In this document: in pieces, positions 27,241 through 36,376 of the stretch
Layout of the letters: each line of letters opens with the position of its first letter
Numbering within the stretch: position 1 is the first letter of the stretch
Source: Candidatus Eiseniibacteriota bacterium
GTDB lineage: Bacteria > Orphanbacterota > Orphanbacteria > Orphanbacterales > Orphanbacteraceae
Length of the DNA: 64,000 nt
NCBI GenBank assembly: GCA_024276995.1
Contig: JAJRWB010000041.1
Coordinates: 91,015-155,014, forward strand
Direction: 5' to 3'
Translations under genes and position numbers: made by a program
The notes under the pieces: model-generated
Told to the model about the DNA's origin: nothing
Databases searched by the model: none
The model's input: the letters and a program-made list of their open reading frames with translations, nothing else

Positions 27241-28398
27241 CTACACTCTTTCGAGAATGTGGACCGCCGTGCTCGCGCCGGTTCCACCCATGTTCTGCGA
27301 CATTCCACGTACGGCGTCCTTCACCTGGCGCTCGCCGCACTCGCCGCGAAGCTGCATCACCAGCTCGCGGATCTGGGCGACGCCGGTGGCGCCCACCGGG
27401 TGGCCCTTCGACTTTAAGCCCCCCGACGGGTTGATCGGGATCGTGCCGCCGAGCGCGGTTTCACCCGACTCCGCCGCCTTCCCGCCCTGGCCGCGATCGA
27501 AGAAGCCGAGCGCCTCGGTCACCATGATCTCGGCGATGGTGAAGCAGTCGTGAACCTCGCAGAACGAGATCTCCTTCGGCGTGCAGCCGGCCTGTTTGTA
27601 GGCGTCCTCCGCCGCTTTCGCCGTCGAGCCGATCCACGTGATCTCCTCGCGGTCGTGGAGGGCGATCGAGTCGCTCGCCTGCGCCGACGCGGCGACTTTC
27701 ACGAGCGGCTTGTCGCTCATCTTTTTCGCCATGTCGAGCGGCACGAGGATCCCCGCCGCCGCGCCGTCGGTGATCGGCGAGCAATGAAGGATTCTCAGCG
27801 GATCGGCCACGAGAACCGAGTTCATCACCTGCTCGGCGGTCACCTTCATCGGGAACTGGGCGAGGGGATTCTTCGATCCGTTCTCGTGGTTCTTCACCGC
27901 CACCGCGGCGAGCTGCTCCTCGGTGGTGCCGTACTTCGCCATGTGGGCGCGGGCCATCATCGCGTAGAGGCCGGGGAAGGTGATCCCGTGGAAGCACTCG
28001 TACTCTTGGTCCGCCGCGGTGGAGAGCGCGTACGTCGCCGCCCCGCCGTCGACGTCGGTCATCTTCTCCAAGCCGCTGGCGAGGACGATGTCGTGCATCC
28101 CCGACGCCACCGAGAGGTACGCCTGGCGGAACGCGAGGCCTCCCGACGCGCATGCCGACTCGACGCGCGTCCCGGGAATCGGCCCCATGCCGAGCTGATC
28201 GGCGAGCATGGCGCCGAGGTGTTCCTGCCCCATGAACAGGCCGCCGCTCATGCAGCCGACGAACATCGCGTCGACGTGATCGACGCCGGCGTCGTCGATC
28301 GCCTCGAGAGCCGCCTCCGTCCAAATCTGCCGGTGCGATTTCTCCCAAAGCTCGCCCCAGCGGTTCATTCCTATGCCGATAACTGCTACATCGCGCAT
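27241..28398 (-). CDS. Acetoacetyl-CoA thiolase, archaeal/SCP2 type
   Basis: The protein has 385 aa. The start ATG 28398 follows GGAGAAG. Thiolase motifs are VESACASGG with nucleophile Cys83, [12 protein letters not shown], and [14 protein letters not shown] with active-site His. As in archaeal thiolases the C-terminal CxG cysteine is missing and the end reads [11 protein letters not shown]. It would condense two acetyl-CoA to acetoacetyl-CoA and hand it directly to the HMG-CoA synthase encoded 14 bases upstream. It is distinct from the thiolase at 7046, which shares the HDCFTI motif but stands beside a hydroxyacyl-CoA dehydrogenase and lacks a DUF35 partner. Confidence 0.9.
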   Translation of the reverse strand: MRDVAVIGIGMNRWGELWEKSHRQIWTEAALEAIDDAGVDHVDAMFVGCMSGGLFMGQEHLGAMLADQLGMGPIPGTRVESACASGGLAFRQAYLSVASGMHDIVLASGLEKMTDVDGGAATYALSTAADQEYECFHGITFPGLYAMMARAHMAKYGTTEEQLAAVAVKNHENGSKNPLAQFPMKVTAEQVMNSVLVADPLRILHCSPITDGAAAGILVPLDMAKKMSDKPLVKVAASAQASDSIALHDREEITWIGSTAKAAEDAYKQAGCTPKEISFCEVHDCFTIAEIMVTEALGFFDRGQGGKAAESGETALGGTIPINPSGGLKSKGHPVGATGVAQIRELVMQLRGECGERQVKDAVRGMSQNMGGTGASTAVHILERV

Positions 28399-28412
28399 TG
28401 TCTCTTCTCCAA

Positions 28413-29465
28413 TCAGTTGGCGAGCTTCCGGATCTTGCCGCGGAACTTCGCGTACGTTCCATAGTCGATGTAAATGGGATCGTTTTCGAGTTGCTCGCGC
28501 GTCTGCGGAGCGAGGCCCTGGACTTCCTTGATCCTGTCGGTCGCCTTCCAGATGAAGCCGTCGCTTCCCGCGCCCGATCCATAGCTCACCATGAGGATCC
28601 GGTCGCCGGGCGAGGCGACGTCGAGAATGGCGGAGAGTCCCATGGGCGACGATCCACTGTACGTGTTGCCGAGGGTCGGCGAGAGCCACCCCTGCTCGAC
28701 CTGCTCCTTTTCGAAGCCGAGTTTCTTCGCCGCCCGCATGGGGAACTTGCCGTTCGGCTGGTGGAATACGGCCCAGCGAAAATCCTTCGCCGTGGTGCCG
28801 CTTCGCTCCATGATCTTCTTCGCGCACGAGAGCACATGCTTGAAGTAGGCCGGCTCGCCGGTGAAGCGGCCGGCGTGGCGCGGATAGAACTGGTACTCCC
28901 GGCGCCAGAAGTCGGGCGTGTCGGTCATGAATGAATACGTGTGCTCGCACTCGGCGATCCGTTTCTCCTTGCCGAAGACGAACGCCGCGGCGCCCGCCGA
29001 AGCGGAGTATTCGAGGGCGTCGCCCGGCGCGCCCTGCGACGTGTCGGCGCCGATACCGAGGGCGTATTCCATCTGGTTCGCCTCGACGAGCGACATGGCG
29101 ACGAACATCCCTTCGCTCCCCGCCTTGCAGGCGAATTCGAAGTCGGCGCAGTGGATGTCGGGTGTCGCGCCGATCGCCTCGGCGACGGTGGTGCCGCTCG
29201 GCTTCACCGCGTACGGGTGCGACTCCGACCCGATATAGATCGCGCCGATCTTTTGCGCGTCGATACCCGCCCGGCGGATGGCGTGGCGGGATGCCTCCAC
29301 CGACATGGTGATCGTGTCCTGGTCGGGGGTGGGCACCGACTTCTCGCGGAGCATGAGACCCCGCTTGTAGGAAGGCGCGTCCGCTCCCCAGACACGGGCG
29401 ATCTGTTCGACCTTGATCCGGTGACGCGGCACGTAGGCGCCGTATCCGATGATTCCAGAATCCAT
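28413..29465 (-). CDS. Hydroxymethylglutaryl-CoA synthase, archaeal type
   Basis: The protein has 350 aa. ATG 29465 follows GGGAGGAG. It makes HMG-CoA from acetyl-CoA and acetoacetyl-CoA, the committed entry to the mevalonate route. The sequence is strikingly like archaeal enzymes: [31 protein letters not shown] with Glu81, [13 protein letters not shown] with Cys113, [17 protein letters not shown], and [18 protein letters not shown] with His235. These are the Glu/Cys/His catalytic set. It heads the HMG-CoA synthase-thiolase-DUF35 cassette (gaps of 14 and 12 bases), the same three proteins that form the archaeal channelling complex. No HMG-CoA reductase or mevalonate kinase gene lies in the window. 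Confidence 0.93.
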   Translation of the reverse strand: MDSGIIGYGAYVPRHRIKVEQIARVWGADAPSYKRGLMLREKSVPTPDQDTITMSVEASRHAIRRAGIDAQKIGAIYIGSESHPYAVKPSGTTVAEAIGATPDIHCADFEFACKAGSEGMFVAMSLVEANQMEYALGIGADTSQGAPGDALEYSASAGAAAFVFGKEKRIAECEHTYSFMTDTPDFWRREYQFYPRHAGRFTGEPAYFKHVLSCAKKIMERSGTTAKDFRWAVFHQPNGKFPMRAAKKLGFEKEQVEQGWLSPTLGNTYSGSSPMGLSAILDVASPGDRILMVSYGSGAGSDGFIWKATDRIKEVQGLAPQTREQLENDPIYIDYGTYAKFRGKIRKLAN

Positions 29466-29503
29466 CTTTCTCTCCTCCCTGGGCGGTCGCTCCGCCGAGC
29501 GGG

Positions 29504-29968
29504 TCAGGTTCCGTCGCTTTCCGGCGAGCGCTTCCTCGACTCCTCGAGAATCTCGCGCGCCCTCAGAACCGTTCTGGGGTGGACTTCAAAAGTGACCGCC
29601 ACCGTTTCCACGGGGGCGTTGATCAGAAACTCCGAGCCGAGCTGGTGATTCCAGGCGACACGGATCAGCTCTTCCGCCTCGCAGATTCTTGCCGGCGGCT
29701 CCTCCGCGGGGAGGATCTCCTCCTCGACATTCGCCGAACCGCCCGCCTTCAATCTCTCCCGTTCGAGGCGTACTTCGCGGATCAGCTTCGCCCGGCCCGC
29801 CTCGTCGCGCAGCTTCTCGCGCGCTTCGGCCACCACGAACGGGTGGACGCCGAGGGAGACGGCGACGCATTCGAGGTCGCCCCGGCTGAGGAAGCCGAGA
29901 CCATGGGGCCAGCGGGCGACCTTCTCGACGAGGCGGGTCATTTCAGGCGAGAGGGGCCGCTCTTCCAA
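29504..29968 (-). CDS. Protein with two repeated helix-turn-helix-like segments, function unknown
   Basis: The protein has 154 aa from TTG 29968 (GGAG eight bases upstream). An internal ATG at 29941 has no ribosome site. Two similar segments are seen: [20 protein letters not shown] (about 32-51) and [20 protein letters not shown] (about 120-139). Each looks like a three-helix DNA-binding unit with the turn at VHP, separated by a charged linker. It lies 38 bases upstream of the archaeal-type HMG-CoA synthase operon on the same strand and may be its first gene and regulator. No family was recognised and DNA binding is inferred only from the repeat shape. Confidence 0.55.
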   Translation of the reverse strand: MEERPLSPEMTRLVEKVARWPHGLGFLSRGDLECVAVSLGVHPFVVAEAREKLRDEAGRAKLIREVRLERERLKAGGSANVEEEILPAEEPPARICEAEELIRVAWNHQLGSEFLINAPVETVAVTFEVHPRTVLRAREILEESRKRSPESDGT

Positions 29969-30147
29969 GGCCTCGTCTCCGCGGTTCGGGTCGAAAGGGG
30001 CCCCCGCCGGGCACCGGATCGGGCGGAGGGGGAATATGACGATCTATCTCTCCTCTTTAGAGTACGGGGGAAGGGCGGTTCCGTCAATCGGGGGGGCACT
30101 CTTCGCGCCCCTTCCCCCGCGCGGTGTCGCTCTGGTAGTGTCCCACC

Positions 30148-32058
30148 ATGACGGATCCGGCTGCAAAGAACGCTCGGCATCCCCGTCTTGCCGGGATCGC
30201 TTCGGGCGCCTTGCTCGGCCTGTGGGAGGCGAGGGAGGCGGCGCTTTACGCGCCGTTCCACTTCGATCATGTTCTGGAAAGGATCGGGACGCCGATTATC
30301 GCCGTAGTGCTTTACGCGATAGTGATCGGCGTGCTGTCGCTCGTGGTGGCCGCGGTTGTGAAACGGCTCCCACATTTCCTTTCCGGCGCGACGTTTCTTT
30401 CCGTCCTCTTCTTTTCCGTGTCGATCCTTCCCGCGCTGAGCCGGCTGATCGGCCCGGCGTATGCCCTCCGCTCCCCGGCGGGTGTCGCCGGCGTACTCTT
30501 TCTCCTTGTCGTCGCCGCTCTTGTCGCTCTTGGTGCGGGCCGGTTGGTTCATCGATTCACCGCCGGTCGTCCCGGGCGTAGCTCGGCTCTTTTCGTCTTT
30601 GCCGCCGCCGCGCTGCTCCTTCTCTATACCCGCGCTCTCCCGGCGCCCCGCTCCTCTCCACTCGCGGTCGCCGGCACCAAGGCGCCCCGGTCCGCCGCCA
30701 ATCTCCTTCTCATCACGATCGACACGCTCCGACCCGACTATCTCGGCTGCTACGGCAATCCCTATGTTCTCACACCGAATATCGACCGCCTCGCGAAGGA
30801 GGGATTGCTCCGTCCGGCGGCGCGTACCGCCGTGCCGATCACTCTCCCGAGCCACACTTCCCTCTTGAGCGGACTTCCTCCACGCGACCACGGCGTGCGC
30901 GACAACGGTGAACAGGTGCCCGCTTCCGGTCTACCTCTTCTCCAAGAGACGTTTCTGGCGCGGGACTACCGCACGGCGGCGGTGGTGGCGGCCTTCCCCC
31001 TCGATTCATACTTCGGCCTCGACCGGGGTTTCCAGTTTTACGATGATGATTTCGAAGCGATCACGCCGCGCGTACTTTTCGGACGGCTTCTCGACGGCGG
31101 TTCCCCGGGCCGCCTCACCGCGCGGCTCAAGTTGCGGAACCGCACGCACCACGTGGCGGAACGAGACGCCGACTCGGTGACCCGCCGCGCCATCGCCCTT
31201 CTCGCCGCGATGAAGAACGATCCTTTCTTCTTATGGGTGCACTTCTACGATCCCCACGCGCCCTATGACGCTCCCGATCCATACCCGCTCCTCTACGACG
31301 CCGGTGAGTTTGGAGGCGTTTCCGTACCGTGCGCCGGTGTCGAGATTCCTCTCTACGCGCGTCGCGCCGGAACGGACGATCTTCGCGATTATCGGGCCGC
31401 GTACGCCGCGGAAGTTACGCGCACCGACCGCGCCGTCGGCGATCTTCTCGAAGCCCTCCGCCGCCTCGGGCTCGACGGGAACACCCGCGTCGTTCTCACG
31501 TCCGATCACGGAGAAGGGCTGGGCGACCACGACGTTCTCACCCATACGTCGCGTCTTTACGAAGAGCAGATCCGCGTGCCGCTCATCGTCAAGGAGCCGC
31601 TCGACGGGAGAAGGGACGGCCGCTCCCATGCCGGTCGTTGCGCCATCGATCCTCTACCCGGGGGGGATGTTCCATCGTTTCTCTCGTCGCTCGTCTCCGG
31701 AGCGTTTACAGAGAAGCGCTCTTCACTACCGGCCGCGGCTGGAGCGGAAGAGTCGATCTTCCAGGGCGTTCACTTCGCCGAGACGCCCCTTTCGGGAGGA
31801 CTCACCGCGGTGCGATATGGGTCGATGAAGCTGATCCGCGGCGTGGGAGGGAGGCCGGACGAATGGTACGATCTTTCGGTCGATCCGGGGGAGCGGGACA
31901 ATTTGGCGGCTATCGAAACGGAATCGACGGTGGACTCGCTTCTCACGGCGCTCATCGATGAGTACGAGGCGGGGCGGAACAGGGGGAGACGGCGGGGAGA
32001 AATCCCGTCCGCCGCGCGCGAGCGGCTTCGCGCCCTCGGTTACATGGGAGGCAACTAA
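30148..32058 (+). CDS. Membrane-anchored sulfatase-fold hydrolase lacking the formylglycine motif
   Basis: The protein has 636 aa. Four to five hydrophobic helices occupy the first 170 residues, then a sulfatase domain begins at LLLITIDTLRPDYLGCYG (metal-binding Asp pair). The nucleophile region reads VPITLPSHTSLLSG, with Thr where sulfatases have Cys or Ser, so conversion to formylglycine is impossible. A phosphoesterase-like mechanism using Thr is more likely. Other ligands are FLWVHFYDPHAPYD and VVLTSDHGEGLGDH. The C-terminus ends RLRALGYMGGN. It is probably a periplasm-facing phospho- or sulfo-ester hydrolase or transferase. It is convergent with the hemerythrin gene. Confidence 0.83.
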   Translation: MTDPAAKNARHPRLAGIASGALLGLWEAREAALYAPFHFDHVLERIGTPIIAVVLYAIVIGVLSLVVAAVVKRLPHFLSGATFLSVLFFSVSILPALSRLIGPAYALRSPAGVAGVLFLLVVAALVALGAGRLVHRFTAGRPGRSSALFVFAAAALLLLYTRALPAPRSSPLAVAGTKAPRSAANLLLITIDTLRPDYLGCYGNPYVLTPNIDRLAKEGLLRPAARTAVPITLPSHTSLLSGLPPRDHGVRDNGEQVPASGLPLLQETFLARDYRTAAVVAAFPLDSYFGLDRGFQFYDDDFEAITPRVLFGRLLDGGSPGRLTARLKLRNRTHHVAERDADSVTRRAIALLAAMKNDPFFLWVHFYDPHAPYDAPDPYPLLYDAGEFGGVSVPCAGVEIPLYARRAGTDDLRDYRAAYAAEVTRTDRAVGDLLEALRRLGLDGNTRVVLTSDHGEGLGDHDVLTHTSRLYEEQIRVPLIVKEPLDGRRDGRSHAGRCAIDPLPGGDVPSFLSSLVSGAFTEKRSSLPAAAGAEESIFQGVHFAETPLSGGLTAVRYGSMKLIRGVGGRPDEWYDLSVDPGERDNLAAIETESTVDSLLTALIDEYEAGRNRGRRRGEIPSAARERLRALGYMGGN

Positions 32059-32095
32059 TCGAATCATTGTCCGGCCCGCGCGAACGATCCCGCCC

Positions 32096-32578
32096 CTACC
32101 GCTTCGCCTCGTCCTTCCCGGCGTCGTCGCAGCACGCCTGGTAGAGAATCTCGTTCTCTTCCGCCTCGTGGCGGCGCAGAGCGAAAATGATCCTTCGCGC
32201 GCGGCGGGTCAGTTCCTCCCTATCGCAGTCGAACGTGCTCTCGATCGAACGGGAAGCGCGGACGAGGCTTTCGATTTCGCGGATCATGTCGTAATGCTCG
32301 TCGAAGAGACGCTCCACCGCGTCTGCGAAGCCGGGTGCCCGGATGTGCATGTCGGCATACAGGTTGCTGCACTCTTCCGAGGCGAAATGGGATTTCAGTA
32401 TCTTCACCAGCGGAAGAAGCCGCTCGCAAAGGAGGGCCGCCCACTCCGCGCCGGCCCCTTCCGACCGGCCGAGCCACTTTTCGAATTCGGCGACCCCCTC
32501 CGAGATCTCGGCGTGTTCGCGAAACGCCTCTTCCGTTTCAACGTCGATACCGGTCCGGTTCGCTCTCCCATCGGCCAT
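32096..32578 (-). CDS. Hemerythrin-like HHE-domain protein
   Basis: The protein has 160 aa, ATG start. It is a four-helix hemerythrin-type protein: EEAFREHAEI, ILKSHFASEE, LFDEHYDMIREIE and LRRHEAEENEILYQ supply the His and Glu residues expected to ligand a non-haem di-iron centre. Such proteins bind O2 or NO, or help repair and sense iron centres in the cytoplasm. It lies 79 bases downstream of a MarR-family gene that has its own promoter and dyad operator, so it is probably the regulated target. Confidence 0.85.
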   Translation of the reverse strand: MADGRANRTGIDVETEEAFREHAEISEGVAEFEKWLGRSEGAGAEWAALLCERLLPLVKILKSHFASEECSNLYADMHIRAPGFADAVERLFDEHYDMIREIESLVRASRSIESTFDCDREELTRRARRIIFALRRHEAEENEILYQACCDDAGKDEAKR

Positions 32579-32657
32579 GCCAGATACTCCTCCCCAGCCG
32601 TCCGGACGAGGCGCCGCCCGGGCCGTCCGTCGTCTTTTCCCGAAACCCCGTCGCCGA

Positions 32658-33296
32658 TCAGCGCTTCGCGCCGAGAACGGCCTCTTTTCGTGAGCGATCG
32701 CTCCGACCTTCGCTCCCGCCGGTCCCGTTCTCGAATGGGCACCCTTCGACGAGGTCGCGCACCGGACATGCCGAATCGGGAAGGGCGCCGCAACGGAGGC
32801 ACACCTCGCCGCCGCTTCCGCTTTCCCGGATCAGGTCGCAGGCGAGGCGGTCGGCGAAGTCCCGGAACTGTGCGCGCTCCGCCTTGGTGAACCGGTCGAG
32901 TATCGGCCGGAGAAGGCGGATCCGTTCGGCATGGTAGTCGGCGAGCAGCTTCTTTCCGGCCGCCGTGATCTCGAGGGGCGCGGTCCTGCGATCCGCCACC
33001 GGAATGGAGCGGTTGAGCAATCCCATGCGCACCAGCCTGTCGAGACTCCGACTCGCCGCGGGAGCGCTCACGCCGAGAAAGTTCGCGATATCGCTTACCA
33101 GGCGCTCGCCGTCTCTCTCGATCAGCTTAAGCGCGTGGATCTGGGCGATGCTGATGTGTGCCGGCGAGACCTGCGCGAGAAGATCCTCCTCCAGGATGCG
33201 CCTCACCACGGATGAGAGGATGTGGCTCGATCGAAGGAGTCCGTCGAGATCGGCCGCCTTTCCGGTTTTCTTGCTGGACGAACCATGGTCAGTCAT
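32658..33296 (-). CDS. MarR-family transcriptional regulator with Cys-rich C-terminal tail
   Basis: The protein has 212 aa from ATG 33296 (weak site AGGCGGTGG). An in-frame GTG three codons earlier is possible. A winged helix-turn-helix occupies about 55-125 (LVSDIANFLGVSAPAASRSLDRL, then RSIPVADRRTAPLEITAAGKKLL). The tail past residue 165 holds a cysteine cluster, CLRCG...CPVRDL...CPF, suited to zinc or Fe-S binding or to thiol sensing. The hemerythrin-like gene follows, so the regulator may sense oxygen, NO or metal stress. A dyad at 33319-33336 between its promoter and its start codon is the likely autoregulatory operator. Confidence 0.85.
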   Translation of the reverse strand: MTDHGSSSKKTGKAADLDGLLRSSHILSSVVRRILEEDLLAQVSPAHISIAQIHALKLIERDGERLVSDIANFLGVSAPAASRSLDRLVRMGLLNRSIPVADRRTAPLEITAAGKKLLADYHAERIRLLRPILDRFTKAERAQFRDFADRLACDLIRESGSGGEVCLRCGALPDSACPVRDLVEGCPFENGTGGSEGRSDRSRKEAVLGAKR

Positions 33297-33318
33297 GCTT
33301 ACCACCGCCTAACATTAA

Positions 33319-33336
33319 GGGAGGCACCTGCCTCCC
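33319..33336. promoter_or_regulatory. Dyad operator candidate for the MarR regulator
   Basis: Perfect inverted repeat GGGAGGCA-CC-TGCCTCCC lies between the -10 element and the start codon of the MarR gene, about 15-35 bases downstream of the predicted transcription start. Its size and position suit a MarR dimer acting as an autorepressor. Confidence 0.5.
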
Positions 33337-33358
33337 CCGTAAACAATAAGCCCTACTA

Positions 33359-33388
33359 AATATTGGTCGTTTCGCAGCGATTTGTCAA
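33359..33388 (-). promoter_or_regulatory. Promoter of the MarR-hemerythrin operon
   Basis: On the minus strand a perfect TTGACA (33388-33383), an 18-base spacer and AATATT (33364-33359). It directs transcription towards the MarR gene, whose start is at 33296. Confidence 0.6.
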
Positions 33389-33513
33389 GAGAAGTGTTTC
33401 CGGAAAGAGAGATTATTCTTCATGTCGACGGAAGCGGGCGCGTGGCCCGTCCGCGAAGTGACGGGCCGTTCATTAAGCACGTTACTTATGAGCTGGCCGG
33501 AGCCGCGTGGAGA

Positions 33514-33522
33514 TGGTATACT
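33514..33522 (+). promoter_or_regulatory. Extended -10 promoter for the M1 peptidase gene
   Basis: TGGTATACT forms an extended -10 element about 84 bases before ATG 33606. The -35 region (CTGGCC, 18 bases upstream) is poor, which is usual for extended -10 promoters. Confidence 0.45.
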
Positions 33523-33605
33523 GTACGGGTCGAATCCGTACTCCCCCGTTTTGTGTCCTCCCCGGTCGTCTCGTTGTGCGCAGATACAGCTATAGGAGAA
33601 ACAAT

Positions 33606-36350
33606 ATGAACCGGTGTCCCTCCGGAAAATCGCTCCACCCTGTCTCCAGGGTCCTCTTCGCCGCCTTCCTCGTGCTCATCCCGTGGGCCGTTTCCGGAGG
33701 CATCGCTCTCGCCAACGGACCGGAGGACGGCGCCCCGACGGCCGCCGAGATCGAATCGGCCCGAAAGAAGCAGTTTGCCATGGAGATGTTTCTCGGCGCC
33801 GACAAGCAGGCGGCGAGCCAGGCGGAGTACGATGTGCTCTTCTACGATCTCGACCTCACCATGGATCATGTCGCCCAGGTGGTGAGCGGCACGGTGTCGA
33901 TGCGCGCCACCCCCACCGGGAGCGCGATCGACACGGTGGATATCAACCTGCTCGACAACATGACGGTGTCGGCGGTCACCATGAACGGTTCGCCGGTGGC
34001 GTTCTCGCATTTTCTCGACCTGATCACCGTGACCCTCGACGCTTCGTACGCCGTGGGCGATACGTTCACCGTGGACGTGACGTACAGCGGCACGCCGAGC
34101 GCTTCTGCGGGCGCCTTCGGGTTCGACACCTACAGCGGCAAGCCGATGATCTGGTCGCTCAGCGAACCGTACGGTGCGCGTTCCTGGTGGCCGTGCAAGG
34201 ATTTGGCGGCGGACAAGCCCGACTCGATCGACTTTCGCATCACCGTGGACACGTCGCTCACCGTTGCATCGAACGGCCTGCTGAGAAGCACGTCCGTTTC
34301 CGGGAGCCAGAAGACGTGGTACTGGCACGAGTCGTACCCGATCGCCACCTACCTCGTCTCCGTGGCGATCCATCCGTACGTCGTCTTTTCCGACTGGTAT
34401 CATTACGGTCCCACCGACTCGATGGAGATCCGCAACTACGCGTTCGCGAACCATCTCTCCACCGTCCAGAACGAATCGGCGCCCACCGCGGATATGATCA
34501 CTCACTTCTCAGATATCTACGGGCAGTATCCCTTCGTGAACGAGAAATACGGCCATGCCGAGTTCCTCTGGGGTGGGGCGATGGAACACCAGACGATGAC
34601 GAGCATGGGGTTCTGGAACGAGTCGGTGGTGGCCCACGAGCTCGCCCACCAGTGGTTCGGCGACATGATCACGTGCAACACGTTCAACCATATCTGGCTG
34701 AACGAAGGGTTCGCCACGTACAGCGAAGCGCTCTGGGACGAGTTCCAGTACGGGCGAAGCACGTTCAAGAAGACGATGAAGTCGACACGCTATTTCGGGG
34801 CGGGAACGGTTTACGTGAGCGACCTGACCGACTGGAATCGTATTTTCGATTCCAACCTCTCGTACAACAAGGCGTCGTGGGTGCTCCACATGCTTCGCCA
34901 CGTGGTGGGGGACAGCACGTTCTTCAACATCCTCCAGACATACTATGCCGATCCCGCCGTGCAGTACGGTTCCGCCACGACGGCGCAGTTCCAGTCGATC
35001 TGCGAGTCGGTGTCGGGCATGGATCTGAATGCTTTCTTCCAGCAATGGATTTACGGCGAATACTACCCGATCTATTCGTACAGCTGGACCCCCACGCCCG
35101 CGTCCGGGGGTTACGACGTGGCGCTCACCATCGAGCAGAAGCAGACCAACCAGCTCTTCACCATGCCGATCGACGTCTACTTCCAGTTCGCGAGCGGGAA
35201 CACCACCCTCGTGGTACGTGATTCCCTCGCCACGCAGGATTTCACGCTCCATGTGAACAGCGAACCGACCGATGTGAGGCTCGACAAGGCGTTGTGGATC
35301 CTCAAGGCGGTGGAACGGGCGATCGTGAACCCCACGTTCGACCGCGGGATTCTCGTGGTGAACGGTGTCGACTGGAACGTCTATGGCAGCGAGATCTACA
35401 ACGCCTATGCCGACAGTGTCTTTTGGGGGAACAACCCGATCACCTTCTGGGACTGTTTCACAGCGCCGAGCGGCGGCTACCCGGCGAACCTTCCCGCTCC
35501 TCTCGGCACGGGAGGGGGAGTGCCTTCGGATACGCTGAAACAGTTCTCCACGGTCGTGTGGGTGGGGAACAATTATAACGGCGATCTTCTCTACTGGGTG
35601 AACACATCGATCCTCGATTATCTCGAGGCGGGCGGAAACGTGGTGCTCCTGAGCCGTCTGGGCCAGGATTTCATCTATTCGGGACTGACCGATTATCTCG
35701 GCATCACGTGGAACACCCCGGACAACCTGATCCTCGGCGACTACACCTCGACCTACACCGGGCTGGTGAGCCAGACGTTCACGGGGACGCAGAGCTTCGC
35801 CGACGTGTTCGACACTCTCTTCGCGACGGGCGAATCGGAAATGCTCTTCAAGGACACTTCGATCGGTACGGGGACGAAGGGCACCGGCGTGTGGCGCCGC
35901 CCCGCGGCGGGCGGGACGAACCGCGCCGACGGAGGGCGTTTCGTCTTTCTGAGCGGGCGTCCGTACAGGATGGATCACACCCAGCTCCGGTCGAACATGG
36001 AGTACATCCTGTCGAATATGCTGAACGAACCGTTCGACCCGACGGGCACGCCGGAAAGCCCCGCGCCGAAGAAGGTGTATGCACTCTCGCAGAACCAGCC
36101 GAATCCGTTCAACCCGATCACGAGCATCTCCTTCACGATTCCGGCGAAGGAAAGGGTGTCTTTGAATGTGTACTCCCCGTCGGGTCGGCTCGTGAAGACG
36201 CTGGTGAACAGCGTTCTCGATTCGGGAAGACATGGGGTTACGTGGAACGGCACGGATAACCGGGGCCGCGAAACATCGTCGGGCATCTACTTCTACAGGC
36301 TCGAGGCGGGCGAAAAGCGGATGACGAAGAAGATGGTGCTCTTGCGATAA
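33606..36350 (+). CDS. Secreted M1-family metallopeptidase with C-terminal FlgD-like sorting domain
   Basis: The protein has 914 aa. ATG 33606 has AGGAG seven bases upstream. A signal peptide ends near residue 37. The M1 aminopeptidase core shows GGAMEHQT (323-330, equivalent to the exopeptidase GAMEN) and HELAHQWFGD (His344, Glu345, His348) with downstream NEGFATYSE (Glu367) as third zinc ligand. Residues about 600-810 form an unrecognised domain with DRGILVVNGVDW and YLEAGGNVVLLSRLG, resembling a flavodoxin/GATase-like fold. The last 92 residues (823-914) are a FlgD/T9SS-type sorting domain: LSQNQPNPFNPIT, VYSPSGRLVKTL and GIYFYRLEAG. It is exported and probably retained at or released from the outer surface. 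This tail is the main lineage clue of the window. Confidence 0.92.
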   Translation: MNRCPSGKSLHPVSRVLFAAFLVLIPWAVSGGIALANGPEDGAPTAAEIESARKKQFAMEMFLGADKQAASQAEYDVLFYDLDLTMDHVAQVVSGTVSMRATPTGSAIDTVDINLLDNMTVSAVTMNGSPVAFSHFLDLITVTLDASYAVGDTFTVDVTYSGTPSASAGAFGFDTYSGKPMIWSLSEPYGARSWWPCKDLAADKPDSIDFRITVDTSLTVASNGLLRSTSVSGSQKTWYWHESYPIATYLVSVAIHPYVVFSDWYHYGPTDSMEIRNYAFANHLSTVQNESAPTADMITHFSDIYGQYPFVNEKYGHAEFLWGGAMEHQTMTSMGFWNESVVAHELAHQWFGDMITCNTFNHIWLNEGFATYSEALWDEFQYGRSTFKKTMKSTRYFGAGTVYVSDLTDWNRIFDSNLSYNKASWVLHMLRHVVGDSTFFNILQTYYADPAVQYGSATTAQFQSICESVSGMDLNAFFQQWIYGEYYPIYSYSWTPTPASGGYDVALTIEQKQTNQLFTMPIDVYFQFASGNTTLVVRDSLATQDFTLHVNSEPTDVRLDKALWILKAVERAIVNPTFDRGILVVNGVDWNVYGSEIYNAYADSVFWGNNPITFWDCFTAPSGGYPANLPAPLGTGGGVPSDTLKQFSTVVWVGNNYNGDLLYWVNTSILDYLEAGGNVVLLSRLGQDFIYSGLTDYLGITWNTPDNLILGDYTSTYTGLVSQTFTGTQSFADVFDTLFATGESEMLFKDTSIGTGTKGTGVWRRPAAGGTNRADGGRFVFLSGRPYRMDHTQLRSNMEYILSNMLNEPFDPTGTPESPAPKKVYALSQNQPNPFNPITSISFTIPAKERVSLNVYSPSGRLVKTLVNSVLDSGRHGVTWNGTDNRGRETSSGIYFYRLEAGEKRMTKKMVLLR

Positions 36351-36376
36351 GGCTGGCCCGCCGCCGGGCGCGACGC

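Noticed and set aside
34509-36233. A 574-codon minus-strand open frame opposite the M1 peptidase
   Set aside because: The plus strand has the full zinc-peptidase motif set and a signal peptide. The minus frame is Arg/His/Val-rich shadow sequence.
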